A DNA stretch of 64,000 nucleotides, taken from contig NZ_LIRF01000003.1 of assembly GCF_001297705.1 (NCBI RefSeq), positions 1-64,000 on the forward strand. Reading direction: 5' to 3'. The position numbers were made by a program, and so were the translations under genes. This document shows positions 1 through 8,239 of the stretch, in pieces (the first letter of the stretch is position 1; each line of letters opens with the position of its first letter). The DNA is from Chryseobacterium sp. ERMR1:04 (GTDB lineage: Bacteria; Bacteroidota; Bacteroidia; Flavobacteriales; Weeksellaceae). The notes under the pieces are model-generated. The model saw nothing but the letters and a program-made list of their open reading frames with translations, made no database searches and was not told where the DNA came from.

Positions 1-203
1 AAAATATATTCTAGTTATTTAAACCCCTTCGTGACACCCCTATCACAAGTTTATATCCATTACTTATGTACTGAAACACTTCGTATTTGCATACTGTATG
101 TATTCATCATTAATAAATATATAGTACGAAAAAATTATATTTTCATTAATTTTAAATGTATTCGTGTTTTTATTCATATATTTACAATGTAAACGTTGTA
201 GGT
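1..203. other. Upstream intergenic segment
   Basis: The sequence is AT-rich leader DNA before the MarR-type gene. I see no open frame with gene-like composition. The stretch TATTTGCATAC near 83 resembles the -7 part of a Bacteroidota promoter (TAnnTTTG), but no convincing -33 TTG element accompanies it. Confidence 0.4.
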
Positions 204-884
204 ATGTCTAGAAAAGAAGTTTTGACACAAGTAATCGAACATTTATTTGAATTCGATAATCAATATCAAGGTGATAAAGATTATAATATGGCTGACTTTC
301 TGGGGTATTTAAATTCAAGTCAGGATCATCCGCCTCCCAGCGCTAGGGAACTAGCAGGAGGGGAAGAAGAATGGGTTCGAGATAATCAGGATCAGAACAC
401 TGAAATAGCAAGAATGCTAGTTTTTAATTATCGGTATGCGGTAATGTATTTTAAAAAAGCATTAAAGGAAAGTAATATCAATACATTAGATGAATTCTCA
501 TTTTTAATTGTCTTGATGACCTATCCATTTCTCACCAAAACTGAACTCATCAATAAACTGATTATGGAAAAAACATCTGGTGTTGAAGTGATCAAGCGTT
601 TACTAAAGCAGGAGTTGATTTATGAATTCGATAATCCAAACGACAAACGAAGTATAATGGTCGCAATTACGCCAAAAGGTAAGACAGAATTGTCCGAATT
701 ATTACCTAAAATGGGATTGGTGGGCAGTATGGTTGTGGGTAATTTAAAACCAACAGAGATTAGTTCACTATCCTTCCTCTTACATAAACTGGATTATTAC
801 CACAATGAAATATTCATAAACTATAAAAGCCTGAGTTTAGAGGATCTTTTCAAAAAATCTGAAATTATAAAAAAAAGTATTTAA
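204..884 (+). CDS. MarR-type winged-helix regulator
   Basis: This is a probable DNA-binding repressor of about 226 residues. The C-terminal half carries a MarR-like winged helix: a helix pair (TKTELINKLIMEKTSG), a recognition-helix region (VEVIKRLLKQELI) and the family wing with NPNDKRSIMVAITPKG, which matches the usual D-x-R-x-x-x-V-x-x-T-x-x-G pattern. The N-terminal 80 residues are longer than in minimal MarR proteins and contain no domain I recognise. I place the start at the ATG at 204 because the 16 codons upstream are Tyr/Phe-rich and atypical. It lies 47 bp before a flavin monooxygenase gene on the same strand, so it may control that gene; the ligand is unknown. Confidence 0.75.
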   Translation: MSRKEVLTQVIEHLFEFDNQYQGDKDYNMADFLGYLNSSQDHPPPSARELAGGEEEWVRDNQDQNTEIARMLVFNYRYAVMYFKKALKESNINTLDEFSFLIVLMTYPFLTKTELINKLIMEKTSGVEVIKRLLKQELIYEFDNPNDKRSIMVAITPKGKTELSELLPKMGLVGSMVVGNLKPTEISSLSFLLHKLDYYHNEIFINYKSLSLEDLFKKSEIIKKSI

Positions 885-931
885 GAGCGTTATAAAAATC
901 ACTGAGAGAATCTTTAACAAGCGAAAATTTT

Positions 932-2143
932 ATGATAAAAAACGAGATTAATCTTAAAAAGAAAGTATTAATATCCGGTGCAAGCATTGCAGGCCCAACC
1001 TTAGGGTTTTGGTTGGCAAAGTATGGCTTTGAAGTTACGATTGTTGAGCGTTCTAAAGCCTTGAGATTAGGGGGTCAGAATCTCGATGTAAGAGGAGCTG
1101 GTCGTGCTATAGTAAAAATGATGGGTATTGAGAAAGAAATACTAGCTGCCAATACGGGAGAGAAAGGTTTACAATTCGTTAACCGAAATAATGAGGTTGA
1201 AGCTGAATTTCCAGTAGAAGGTGGGGACAGTTTTACGAGTGAAGCAGAAATACTCAGAGGAGATTTAGTGAATATCTTATATAATTGCACTAAAAATGAT
1301 GTAGAATATGTTTTTGGTAAATATATTACCGCCATAAATCAAGGACCTGATAAAATTGAGGTTACATTTAGTGATAACGAAATTGAAGTATTCGACTTAT
1401 TAATTGCTGCCGATGGAGTTCGGTCTACCACAAGAAAATTAATTTTTGGAGATGAACCAGAAGTGAAATTTATGGGACTTTATAACGCTTGGTATACAAT
1501 CCCTAAGATGGAAAGAGATACGCAGTGGGCACGATGGTATACAGCACCAGAATCACGAGTGATGGTTCTCCGTCCTGATAATCATGGTACCGTAAGAGCT
1601 TCTTTCAGCTTTTTATCGGATGATAAAACTTATTTACAAGGATCTAATAATGAGCAAAAAAAAGTATTGAAAGACAAACTCTCAGGTGCCGGATGGGAAG
1701 AGGAACGCTTAATGAAAGAAATAGATGATAATAACGATGTTTATTTCGATGGCATCAGCCAGGTTCATGCTCCACGATGGTTTGATGGCCGGGCAGGTAT
1801 GATTGGTGATGCTGCGTATTGTCCGACACCTTTAACCGGAATGGGAACTACTTTAGCCATGGTAGGCGCCTATTTATTGGCGGGTGAACTTTCCCGTCAT
1901 GAGAAACATGAAGATGCATTTTCAGCGTATGAAAAAAGGATGCGCCCATTTGTAGAAAAAATTCAAAAGTTACCTCCCGGAGTTCCTTGGCTTGCTCATC
2001 CTAAATCAAAATTTGGCGTTAGCGCAGTGAATACGGTAGCATCAATGATAGCAAGTCGTCCTTTTAAGATGATTGGTAGATTGTTTAGTAGTGGAAAAAA
2101 AGAGAGTACTAAAGATGAGATTGAAATTCCTATATTTGAATAG
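932..2143 (+). CDS. FAD-dependent aromatic-type monooxygenase
   Basis: This is a class A flavoprotein monooxygenase of 403 residues with the p-hydroxybenzoate hydroxylase fold, expected to oxygenate a small molecule using FAD and NAD(P)H in the cytoplasm. The N-terminal dinucleotide motif is GASIAGP (a GxGxxG variant), the second motif reads LLIAADGVRSTTR, and the FAD-ribityl motif is GMIGDAAYCPTPLTGMGTT. Length is typical. It resembles the PHBH/TetX superfamily, but nothing in the sequence identifies a substrate, so I do not call it a tetracycline-inactivating enzyme. It follows the MarR-type gene closely, a common regulator-enzyme arrangement. Confidence 0.85.
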   Translation: MIKNEINLKKKVLISGASIAGPTLGFWLAKYGFEVTIVERSKALRLGGQNLDVRGAGRAIVKMMGIEKEILAANTGEKGLQFVNRNNEVEAEFPVEGGDSFTSEAEILRGDLVNILYNCTKNDVEYVFGKYITAINQGPDKIEVTFSDNEIEVFDLLIAADGVRSTTRKLIFGDEPEVKFMGLYNAWYTIPKMERDTQWARWYTAPESRVMVLRPDNHGTVRASFSFLSDDKTYLQGSNNEQKKVLKDKLSGAGWEEERLMKEIDDNNDVYFDGISQVHAPRWFDGRAGMIGDAAYCPTPLTGMGTTLAMVGAYLLAGELSRHEKHEDAFSAYEKRMRPFVEKIQKLPPGVPWLAHPKSKFGVSAVNTVASMIASRPFKMIGRLFSSGKKESTKDEIEIPIFE

Positions 2144-2226
2144 AATTCATAATATATTTCACAAAGATATTGTTTCAAAATTTAGATGATTAAATACATC
2201 CATATTCTATGATGATTGAAAATAAA

Positions 2227-2255
2227 ACTCTCCAAGGCGGAAGGCTTTGGAGAGT
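2227..2255 (-). terminator. Intrinsic terminator for the secreted-protein gene
   Basis: A nine-base stem ACTCTCCAA / TTGGAGAGT encloses a GC-containing loop. On the minus strand the 3' arm runs into TTTTATTTT, so the hairpin reads as a terminator for the minus-strand gene that ends at 2312. It may also stop transcripts arriving from the monooxygenase gene. Confidence 0.7.
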
Positions 2256-2311
2256 AGGGAATATCGAGTTTTTTAATTTAAGTATTACTCAGTAGCTTAA
2301 TCGTAAGCGAC

Positions 2312-2797
2312 TTACTTTTTTTGTTTCAAAGAAAGATTATCCACATATACTGCTTGATGTATTCCGTTCAGTAAAACTTTCAGCCCCAAATTTGAATCTT
2401 TTTTTAAAGTAATATCAAATTCTTTTTTACCTCCTGTTATTTTAGAGGATTTAGCGATTGAAACATGCGATTTTGGATCGGATATATTGTTTATTGAGAA
2501 AAGTTCTAGTGTAGTTTCTCCACCATTGTCTGAAATATCAAGGGTAAGTGTATATTTTCCAGCCTTAATTTTTGGCGTCACTAAATACATATTTTCTCCG
2601 GGACTGCTCATTGAGTAAAATACGATTCTTTTTTCGCTGGCATAAAGCATTGCTTTTCCTTGCTGAGCAGTCCAGCATTTGTTGATCTCTTTCCAGGTAT
2701 CAAAATTTTCAGTAAGGGTAGATACAGTTTTACACTGTGCATTTGCTGTTAGAAATCCTCCTAAAGCAACTATTCCTGCAAATACGAATTTTCTCAT
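2312..2797 (-). CDS. Secreted protein, probable beta-sandwich, function unknown
   Basis: The product has 161 residues. It starts with a clear Sec signal peptide (MRKFVFAGIVALGGFLTANAQ, cleavage probably after A20). The mature part is rich in alternating polar/hydrophobic strands (KAGKYTLTLDISDN, KEFDITLKKDSNLGLKVLL), ending VYVDNLSLKQKK. That layout resembles the jelly-roll carbohydrate-binding or 'choice-of-anchor' modules common in flavobacterial secreted proteins. There is no C-terminal type IX secretion domain and no catalytic motif that I can see. It stands alone with its own terminator. A carbohydrate- or surface-binding role is only an inference. Confidence 0.7.
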   Translation of the reverse strand: MRKFVFAGIVALGGFLTANAQCKTVSTLTENFDTWKEINKCWTAQQGKAMLYASEKRIVFYSMSSPGENMYLVTPKIKAGKYTLTLDISDNGGETTLELFSINNISDPKSHVSIAKSSKITGGKKEFDITLKKDSNLGLKVLLNGIHQAVYVDNLSLKQKK

Positions 2798-3012
2798 ATT
2801 TCATTTATATATTATGAGGTAAAAATAGTTAAAAAAGGTTGTATCGGAAAGTCATTAATTAATAATATAGGGTGAAACTGGATGATATTGAGCAGCTTTT
2901 TTATGATGCCATTTTGCAATGAATATTTTTATAATTGAGCGTATTGAAACGGACCTCTCATTATTTATATTTTAAACCCTTATCTATCTTAGGACATTTT
3001 TGGTTGTTAAGC

Positions 3013-3303
3013 ATGATGATAAAATTTTTAACTGAAGAAATAAAACAAAAAGAAGAGAATAAAATACGGATAGATTCTATTAGAGAAAGAGTTTTTAAAG
3101 AAATATTTAGCAAATCTCATAGTTCTGATTTAGCAGCTTATATATCAGATGATTTTGCCTTATTAATGGATGCTGTAAATTCTGATTATCAAAGCAAATG
3201 GTTAAATTCTCTTTTGGATCACTATAGTAAAGGGAATATTCCTAAAGGAGATATTGGAGAAAAAGAAGGTGATTTCTTGTCAATAATTAATTCTGCATTT
3301 TGA
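3013..3303 (+). CDS. Hypothetical protein
   Basis: This open frame gives 96 residues from the ATG at 3013; an upstream TTG at 2935 would add a less natural extension. The protein is mostly helical and charged (EEIKQKEENKIRIDSIRERVFKEIF), with a conserved-looking second half (SDDFALLMDAVNSDYQSKWLNSLLDHY). There is no signal peptide, membrane segment or motif I recognise. It is followed by a stretch with broken frames, so this region may be partly decayed accessory DNA. Confidence 0.45.
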   Translation: MMIKFLTEEIKQKEENKIRIDSIRERVFKEIFSKSHSSDLAAYISDDFALLMDAVNSDYQSKWLNSLLDHYSKGNIPKGDIGEKEGDFLSIINSAF

Positions 3304-3405
3304 TAGTAACGATCTTTAGTAATAATAGTTCTAACAAGATCTATTAGAGCAATAAACATCCTGATTCCACTTGTTTATAACCAAAGATATTCTTTAAGTA
3401 TCTTA

Positions 3406-3714
3406 TTGGAAATTCTAAAAAAAATTACAGATTCTGCTGGTAATACGATTTCGTTAAACAAGGAAAGCTCAATCGTTACAAGTTATTTTTCTTGCTCATT
3501 TTCACTACTTTATAATGTTTACAATAGTTATAGATTAATACAATATTCTAATATATCAGAAGAATATAAAACTTTACTCCTTGTTGATCTCTCAAACAAG
3601 AATTTTCTGATGATCCTATAGTTTTTACAAAACTTCAAAAATGTTGCGATTCGTATACAGAATGAAAAAGTTTCTAAAGGTAAGACCTGGAATTTAATAA
3701 AAGGTTTGAATTGA
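3406..3714 (+). pseudogene. Possible decayed hypothetical gene
   Basis: A frame opening at TTG 3406 reads plausible protein to about VDLSNKN and then stops at 3621. The next frame continues as FSDDPIVFTKLQKCCDSYTE, and a third as NVAIRIQNEKVSKGKTWNLIKGLN, ending at 3714. The three pieces look like one protein interrupted by small indels. No start codon with a supporting context is visible and I do not recognise the family. The rest of the 3304-3792 gap shows nothing else. Confidence 0.3.
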
Positions 3715-3792
3715 ACAAGTCTTAGTTTGGATATTACAATTTCTTCTTCTTCAACCTTTATAATTTTGCCTTATCAATAAAAGGAAATTATT

Positions 3793-4083
3793 ATGGTAAC
3801 AGTATTTACACAGTTTATAGCTAAACATGCCACAGCGGCAGCGGAGTTAGAAAGTATCTTTCAAAAATTAATCCGTGAAACACCTCTTGAAAAAGGAAAC
3901 CTAGCATACGAAGTACTTGTGGTACAAAGAATTCCTAATTCCTATTACGTTATTGAAAAATGGATGTCCGAAGCCGATCTGCAAAATCATATAACTAGCG
4001 TGATAGAAAAGGGGTATGCGGCTGATGCCGAAGTTTTATTAGAAAACGAATTAGTAAATATCATTGGTCAAACATTAAATTAA
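3793..4083 (+). CDS. Antibiotic-biosynthesis-monooxygenase (ABM) fold protein
   Basis: This is a 96-residue single-domain protein of the ABM/YgiN type, a dimeric ferredoxin-like fold that includes cofactor-free quinol monooxygenases. Matching features are the length, the N-terminal strand VTVFTQFIAK, the helix ELESIFQKLIRETPLEKGNLAYEV, and the central NSYYVIEKWMSEADLQNHITS, which corresponds to the family's Y-x-x-x-E-x-W-x-x-x-x-x-x-x-x-H pattern. It leads an apparent operon with two short-chain dehydrogenases (9 bp and 6 bp gaps), which suggests joint handling of a quinone, carbonyl or similar reactive compound. Confidence 0.8.
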   Translation: MVTVFTQFIAKHATAAAELESIFQKLIRETPLEKGNLAYEVLVVQRIPNSYYVIEKWMSEADLQNHITSVIEKGYAADAEVLLENELVNIIGQTLN

Positions 4084-4091
4084 GCAAAAAA

Positions 4092-4913
4092 ATGAAAACA
4101 GTATTAATAACAGGTACCTCATCCGGAATCGGTAGAGCCGCGGTTTTAAAATTTCAAAAAGAAGGATGGAATGTCATTGCCACGATGCGTAGTCCTGAAA
4201 AAGAAACAGCATTCAATGTATTGGACAATGTGCTCATAGTAGCCTTGGATGTACAGAAAATTCAAACAATTGAGAATGCGATTCAAACAGGAATTGAAAG
4301 ATTTGGACAAATAGATGCTATCGTGAATAATGCGGGACATGCTGTATTCGGAGCATTTGAATTGACAAGCGAGGAACAGGTGAGTAAGATTTTTGATATC
4401 AATGTATATGGTCCGATGCGCGTGTTAAGAGTGATTTTACCCTATTTTAGGGCTCAAAGATCAGGAGTGATTATCAATATTTCGTCGCAAGGCGGTAGAG
4501 TTACCTTTCCGACTTGTAGTATTTACCATGCAACAAAGTTTGCTTTGGAAGGCTTAACTGAAGCTTTGGCCTACGAACTCATTCCGTTTGGTATCCAAAC
4601 AAAAATTGTAGAACCAGGATCTACGGCAACGGGATTTGTAGGTGCTGCAGAAATCACAACAGGTCAGATTCCAGCATATGAAGAGTTTATTAAAATAGGG
4701 TTGGGCAATTGGGCAAAGTATGACACAATGACTTCTCTACCAGAAGAAATTGCTGATGTAATTTTTCTGGCTTCAACTGATAAAAGCGAAAAATTGAGGT
4801 ACCAAGCGGGTAAAGACACCGAATTGTATGTGGGAAAAATGCAAGAAGGGGATGACCAAGCCTATGTAAGGTATATGCGTGAAAGATTTATTCCGGAATA
4901 TTTAGCAAAATAA
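4092..4913 (+). CDS. Short-chain dehydrogenase/reductase (SDR)
   Basis: This is a 273-residue classical SDR, an NAD(P)-dependent oxidoreductase acting in the cytoplasm. The cofactor motif TGTSSGIG is at residues 7-14, NNAG at 79-82, the catalytic serine at 131 (NISSQGG), and the YxxxK pair at Y145/K149 (SIYHATKF). All catalytic residues are present and length is normal. It is the second gene of the ABM-SDR-SDR operon. The substrate cannot be read from sequence; the long, variable C-terminal half differs from the downstream SDR, so the two are not a recent duplication. Confidence 0.88.
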   Translation: MKTVLITGTSSGIGRAAVLKFQKEGWNVIATMRSPEKETAFNVLDNVLIVALDVQKIQTIENAIQTGIERFGQIDAIVNNAGHAVFGAFELTSEEQVSKIFDINVYGPMRVLRVILPYFRAQRSGVIINISSQGGRVTFPTCSIYHATKFALEGLTEALAYELIPFGIQTKIVEPGSTATGFVGAAEITTGQIPAYEEFIKIGLGNWAKYDTMTSLPEEIADVIFLASTDKSEKLRYQAGKDTELYVGKMQEGDDQAYVRYMRERFIPEYLAK

Positions 4914-4919
4914 TTTAAA

Positions 4920-5672
4920 ATGAATTTAAGAAATAATACAATTCTCATCACTGGCGCCGGTACTGGAATGGGCTTGGCTGCCGCAAAATGGTTTTCGAAG
5001 CAAGGTAACAACGTGATTTTGGTGGCTCGTAATGAAGAACGTTTGAAAGCCGCAGCATCAGAATTAGACAATGCCTCGTATATCGTCTGTGATTTATCTC
5101 AATTAGATCAAATGGAATCTTTGGTGAAAAAAATTAAAAATGAATATCCAGATTTAAATATGGTCTTTTTAAATGCAGGTATTGCTACCAATTATCAGTT
5201 GTTGAATAATGATGAGGCTTATCAAACGAGCATTTCAGAAATGGTAACGAACTATCATTCGGCCGTTTATTTAACCCATCAATTCGAGCCGATTTTGGCT
5301 AATAAAAAAGAGGCAGCATTTATCATTACGACTTCTGGTGTTGCATTTGCACCTGATTTATTGCATCCAACGTATAGCGCAACCAAAGCAGCTTTGCATA
5401 ATTATAGTAAAGGTTTAAGGTTGGCTCTACAGCGTAAAAAATCACCAATTGAGGTGTACGAATTAATGGCTCCTTTGGTAGATTCTCCTTTTTCCCAAGC
5501 GGTGCAATCAGACCTAAAGATCTCTCCAGAAGCAGTCATTGAGAACTTGGTAGAAAGCATCAAAAAGAAAGAGTTTGAAATTCGACCAGGCTTAACAGAA
5601 GATATTTATAGAACTTATCTTCGTTCACCCGATGAAGCCTTATTAATGGTTAATGCATTTACTGGTGCATAA
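4920..5672 (+). CDS. Short-chain dehydrogenase/reductase, DltE-like
   Basis: This is a 250-residue SDR. It has TGAGTGMG at residues 11-18, NAG at 85-87, serine 139 (TTSGVAF) and Y152/K156 (PTYSATKAA). The N-terminal pattern and the segment LHNYSKGLRLALQ resemble the DltE/YdfG-like branch of oxidoreductases. It is separated from the preceding SDR by 6 bp and is followed by a perfect hairpin, so it closes the operon. Its likely role is reduction of a small carbonyl compound; the specific substrate is unknown. Confidence 0.85.
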   Translation: MNLRNNTILITGAGTGMGLAAAKWFSKQGNNVILVARNEERLKAAASELDNASYIVCDLSQLDQMESLVKKIKNEYPDLNMVFLNAGIATNYQLLNNDEAYQTSISEMVTNYHSAVYLTHQFEPILANKKEAAFIITTSGVAFAPDLLHPTYSATKAALHNYSKGLRLALQRKKSPIEVYELMAPLVDSPFSQAVQSDLKISPEAVIENLVESIKKKEFEIRPGLTEDIYRTYLRSPDEALLMVNAFTGA

Positions 5673-5698
5673 TTTTATGTACATTTAAAGTCTACTTC

Positions 5699-5725
5699 AA
5701 ACTGTACGCATAATGAGTACAGTTT
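5699..5725 (+). terminator. Hairpin closing the ABM-SDR operon
   Basis: A perfect nine-base inverted repeat, AAACTGTAC / GTACAGTTT, is separated by nine bases and followed by GATTTATTTGG. It sits between the SDR stop and the AraC start. The T-run is weak, so it may equally be an operator for the adjacent AraC-type regulator. Confidence 0.55.
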
Positions 5726-5743
5726 GATTTATTTGGATAAAAA

Positions 5744-6652
5744 ATGAAGGATATAGAAAAAATTCCTAAGAATGAGCGCTTCGAAGAATTTGAAAAACAA
5801 AAGTTGCAATTACAAAAAAATGTTACGGCACAAAATAGTTTTCGCTTTTTCAGTTCGAGTGATTGTTTAGCGGGCAAAACCATTTTGTATAGAAGAAGAG
5901 ATTTTTACAAAGTGAGTTTGCTGGAAGGTGAATATATAGTACATTATGGTGATGAAAGTCTAAAGATTTCGGGTGTTTCGCTATCTTTTTTCAGCCCTTT
6001 AATTCCCTATACAATTGAGGAAATTCGGGAAGAGGAAAATGCAGGTTATTTTATTTTTACAGATATCTATTATGATACTTTTTTTAAACAAAGCATCAAA
6101 AATTTTCCGTTATTCAACCAAAAAGATAAGCCTATTTTTTTATTGAATCAAGAACAGAAAGGAATAGTGAAAAAAATGTTTGCAAAAATCGAACAACAAA
6201 ATTTTTCGGACTATACTTTAAAAGACGATCTTATTCGAAATTACCTCAACGAATTAATGCATTATGCTAACAGTTTACGTTCTGCATCGGAACGCAGTTA
6301 TAAATTTTCAGCTAAAGAGCGTCTGTGTACTATTTTCAATGAGCTGCTAGATCGTCAATTTCCGGTAGATATCTCTCATCCACAACAGTTACGAACGGCA
6401 AGTGATTTTGCTGATGCGCTACACGTACATGTGAATTATCTCAACCGTGTTTTAAAGGAACTTACGGGGAAATCAACACGTAGTTTGCTTTATGAACGCT
6501 TTGTAAAAGAATCTATAATTTTACTGAAACATACAAATTGGAGCATCTCTGAAATAGCTTACAGCCTAGGTTTTAAAGACAGTTCTCATTTTAATCATTT
6601 CTTTCGTAACCAAACCAATGATACTCCATCGTTTTATCGAAATGAGTTATAG
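5744..6652 (+). CDS. AraC-type transcriptional regulator
   Basis: This 302-residue protein has an N-terminal sensor part (about residues 30-150, cupin-like strands such as EGEYIVHYGDESLKISGVSL) and a C-terminal AraC domain (about 200-302). The two HTH units are visible as ASDFADALHVHVNYLNRVLK and WSISEIAYSLGFKDSSHFNHFFRNQTNDTPSFYR, the latter matching the family signature well. It lies just downstream of the ABM-SDR-SDR operon on the same strand and is its probable activator. Confidence 0.88.
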   Translation: MKDIEKIPKNERFEEFEKQKLQLQKNVTAQNSFRFFSSSDCLAGKTILYRRRDFYKVSLLEGEYIVHYGDESLKISGVSLSFFSPLIPYTIEEIREEENAGYFIFTDIYYDTFFKQSIKNFPLFNQKDKPIFLLNQEQKGIVKKMFAKIEQQNFSDYTLKDDLIRNYLNELMHYANSLRSASERSYKFSAKERLCTIFNELLDRQFPVDISHPQQLRTASDFADALHVHVNYLNRVLKELTGKSTRSLLYERFVKESIILLKHTNWSISEIAYSLGFKDSSHFNHFFRNQTNDTPSFYRNEL

Positions 6653-6705
6653 CAGCATTCTTAATGCAGGTCTGTTTCAAAAAAAGATTTATATTCTTAA
6701 ATTCA

Positions 6706-6921
6706 ATGATGATGAATACAAATGAATTAATACAATTAGCAAAAGATATAATGAATGCTATTGGAAAAACCGAAGGAGAGAATGATAGGATGCTGCAGAG
6801 GTTCTTAGAGAATGTACCAGATCCGAACGCCAGTAATTTATTTTTTTCAGTTGAATATGAAGATCTTGAAGCCGAAGAAATAGTTGAAAAGGCACTCTCT
6901 TATCAACCTATTCAGCTATAA
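6706..6921 (+). CDS. Colicin-immunity-like small protein (Im7/Im9 type)
   Basis: I take the ATG at 6706 (71 residues); codons upstream look non-native. The pattern ELIQLAKDIMNAIGKTEGEN, then RFLENVPDPNASNLFFSVEY and EAEEIVEKALSYQP follows the four-helix DNase-colicin immunity family: acidic, a P-x-x-S-x-L-x-[FY] segment after helix II, and a final S/A-x-E-x-I-V-x-x-[VA] helix. Family members bind and block a cognate nuclease bacteriocin in the cytoplasm. No toxin gene is next to it, so this would be an orphan immunity gene. The assignment rests on pattern only. Confidence 0.55.
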   Translation: MMMNTNELIQLAKDIMNAIGKTEGENDRMLQRFLENVPDPNASNLFFSVEYEDLEAEEIVEKALSYQPIQL

Positions 6922-6978
6922 CCAATTATTAAAGTGAATTTGTGGCTTCGTTTTGCTATAGACCAAATCTAAGAATCA

Positions 6979-7881
6979 TCAGACTTCAATTTCCGTTTTA
7001 AATACTACGGTAGCCTCACCTTTTATTTTAATTAGGATAGGAAGGCCATTTTCAATGGTAACACTTACGTTTACCACTCCAAGTCTGCCCATTTTTTCTC
7101 CCTGCTTGCCTTTGAATTCGTATATGTTATCTTTAGAATCAATGATTTTATTCTGTATTAAATATCCGCCTAAAGGTCCGTTTGCATTCCCTGTAACCGG
7201 ATCTTCATTGATTCCGATTACCGGGGCAAACATCCTTCCATAGGTCAATACGTCATTATCGTCCGAATCAAATGTGAAAACAAAATATCCGTTGCAGTTG
7301 ATCTGTTTACTTAGATGGATCAAACTATTATAATCGGGATTCAGGCTGTTGAGTTTTTCCTTACTTTTTATACCAATCATCACTTTTGAGTGTCCTGTAG
7401 AAGCAATTTGTATCGGGCATCTTTCATCAGTATCAGAATGCTCAAGTCCCAAAGCTGCTAATAGTTGTTGCGCTACAATAGGATCAAATGTAGGACTGAG
7501 TTCAAATGTACCTTGAGTCATGATGACTTGGTAATCTTCTTTTTCTTTAATGATTTCGAAGGGAAGAATGCCAACCTGAGTTTTATATCTTAAAATACAA
7601 GAACCCAAATTATCTTCAATCGCTTTCGCATACATTGCAGAAATTGTAGCATGCCCACAAATCGGGACTTCTGATTGTGGTGTAAAATATCTTATTAAAC
7701 CGTCAGAATTACTATCGTCGGGAGAAAAAAGGAAAGCCGTTTCAGAATTGTTTAGTTCTTTTGCAATTTGCTGCATTTGTACAGCATTTAATCCATCTGC
7801 ATTTACGACAACTCCTGCTGGGTTTCCACTAAATTTCTCTTTTGTGAAAGCATCTATTTGATAAATTTTAAAAGTTTTCAT
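6979..7881 (-). CDS. PhzF-family isomerase/epimerase
   Basis: This 300-residue protein has the PhzF (diaminopimelate-epimerase-like) fold. It begins KIYQIDAFTKEKFSGNPAGV, the family hallmark, followed by the catalytic glutamate in LNNSETAFLF (E47), then PICGHATISA, and in the second half FAPVIGINEDPVTGNANGPLGGYL with its D-P-V-T-G-x-A. Length and motif order are normal. PhzF proteins occur widely outside phenazine producers, and no phenazine genes are nearby, so only a generic isomerase function is supported. It appears to be transcribed alone. Confidence 0.88.
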   Translation of the reverse strand: MKTFKIYQIDAFTKEKFSGNPAGVVVNADGLNAVQMQQIAKELNNSETAFLFSPDDSNSDGLIRYFTPQSEVPICGHATISAMYAKAIEDNLGSCILRYKTQVGILPFEIIKEKEDYQVIMTQGTFELSPTFDPIVAQQLLAALGLEHSDTDERCPIQIASTGHSKVMIGIKSKEKLNSLNPDYNSLIHLSKQINCNGYFVFTFDSDDNDVLTYGRMFAPVIGINEDPVTGNANGPLGGYLIQNKIIDSKDNIYEFKGKQGEKMGRLGVVNVSVTIENGLPILIKIKGEATVVFKTEIEV

Positions 7882-8030
7882 AATCTTTTTAATTTTGTTA
7901 GGAGCATAGATAGAGCCCGTTTACAAGGAAAGATAAATAAGATTTCAAATATAGCCTATTTTATAGCACGCATCATGCTTTACCGTAATAACAATCAAGG
8001 GAATTATTCCAAATAATTTTTATAAGGGAA

Positions 8031-8100
8031 TACTTTGAGGTTTGTCTCGGAGTTAAAGGAGGAAAAGTTGAAAACAGATAGTTTTTCATAAGATTAAAAA
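8031..8100. repeat. Decayed extra copy of the IS200/REP-type left end
   Basis: The 20-mer at 8033-8052 (CTTTGAGG-tttg-TCTCGGAG) is a diverged version of the palindrome CCTCGAGG-cttg-CCTCGGGG that flanks the transposase at 8327. The stem is still pairable through G-T pairs. The next 45 bp (AAAGGAGGAAAAGTTG, TAGTTTTTCATAA) also align with the sequence just inside the intact left end (8260-8300). It is probably the scar of an earlier insertion. Confidence 0.6.
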
Positions 8101-8239
8101 TAGTATATCTTCCATTGAATATCTGATATACTAACTCTTGTATGCTTAACTCAATGATTTTAATCTTAAATATTAGTATATAAACTTTTACTTTCGTTTC
8201 ATAAATAAGAGCCTGTTTAAATTTTATTCTAAAAGAATA

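Noticed and set aside
932-2143. Tetracycline-inactivating monooxygenase (TetX)
   Set aside because: Same superfamily, but the motifs seen are generic and no TetX-specific pattern could be confirmed.
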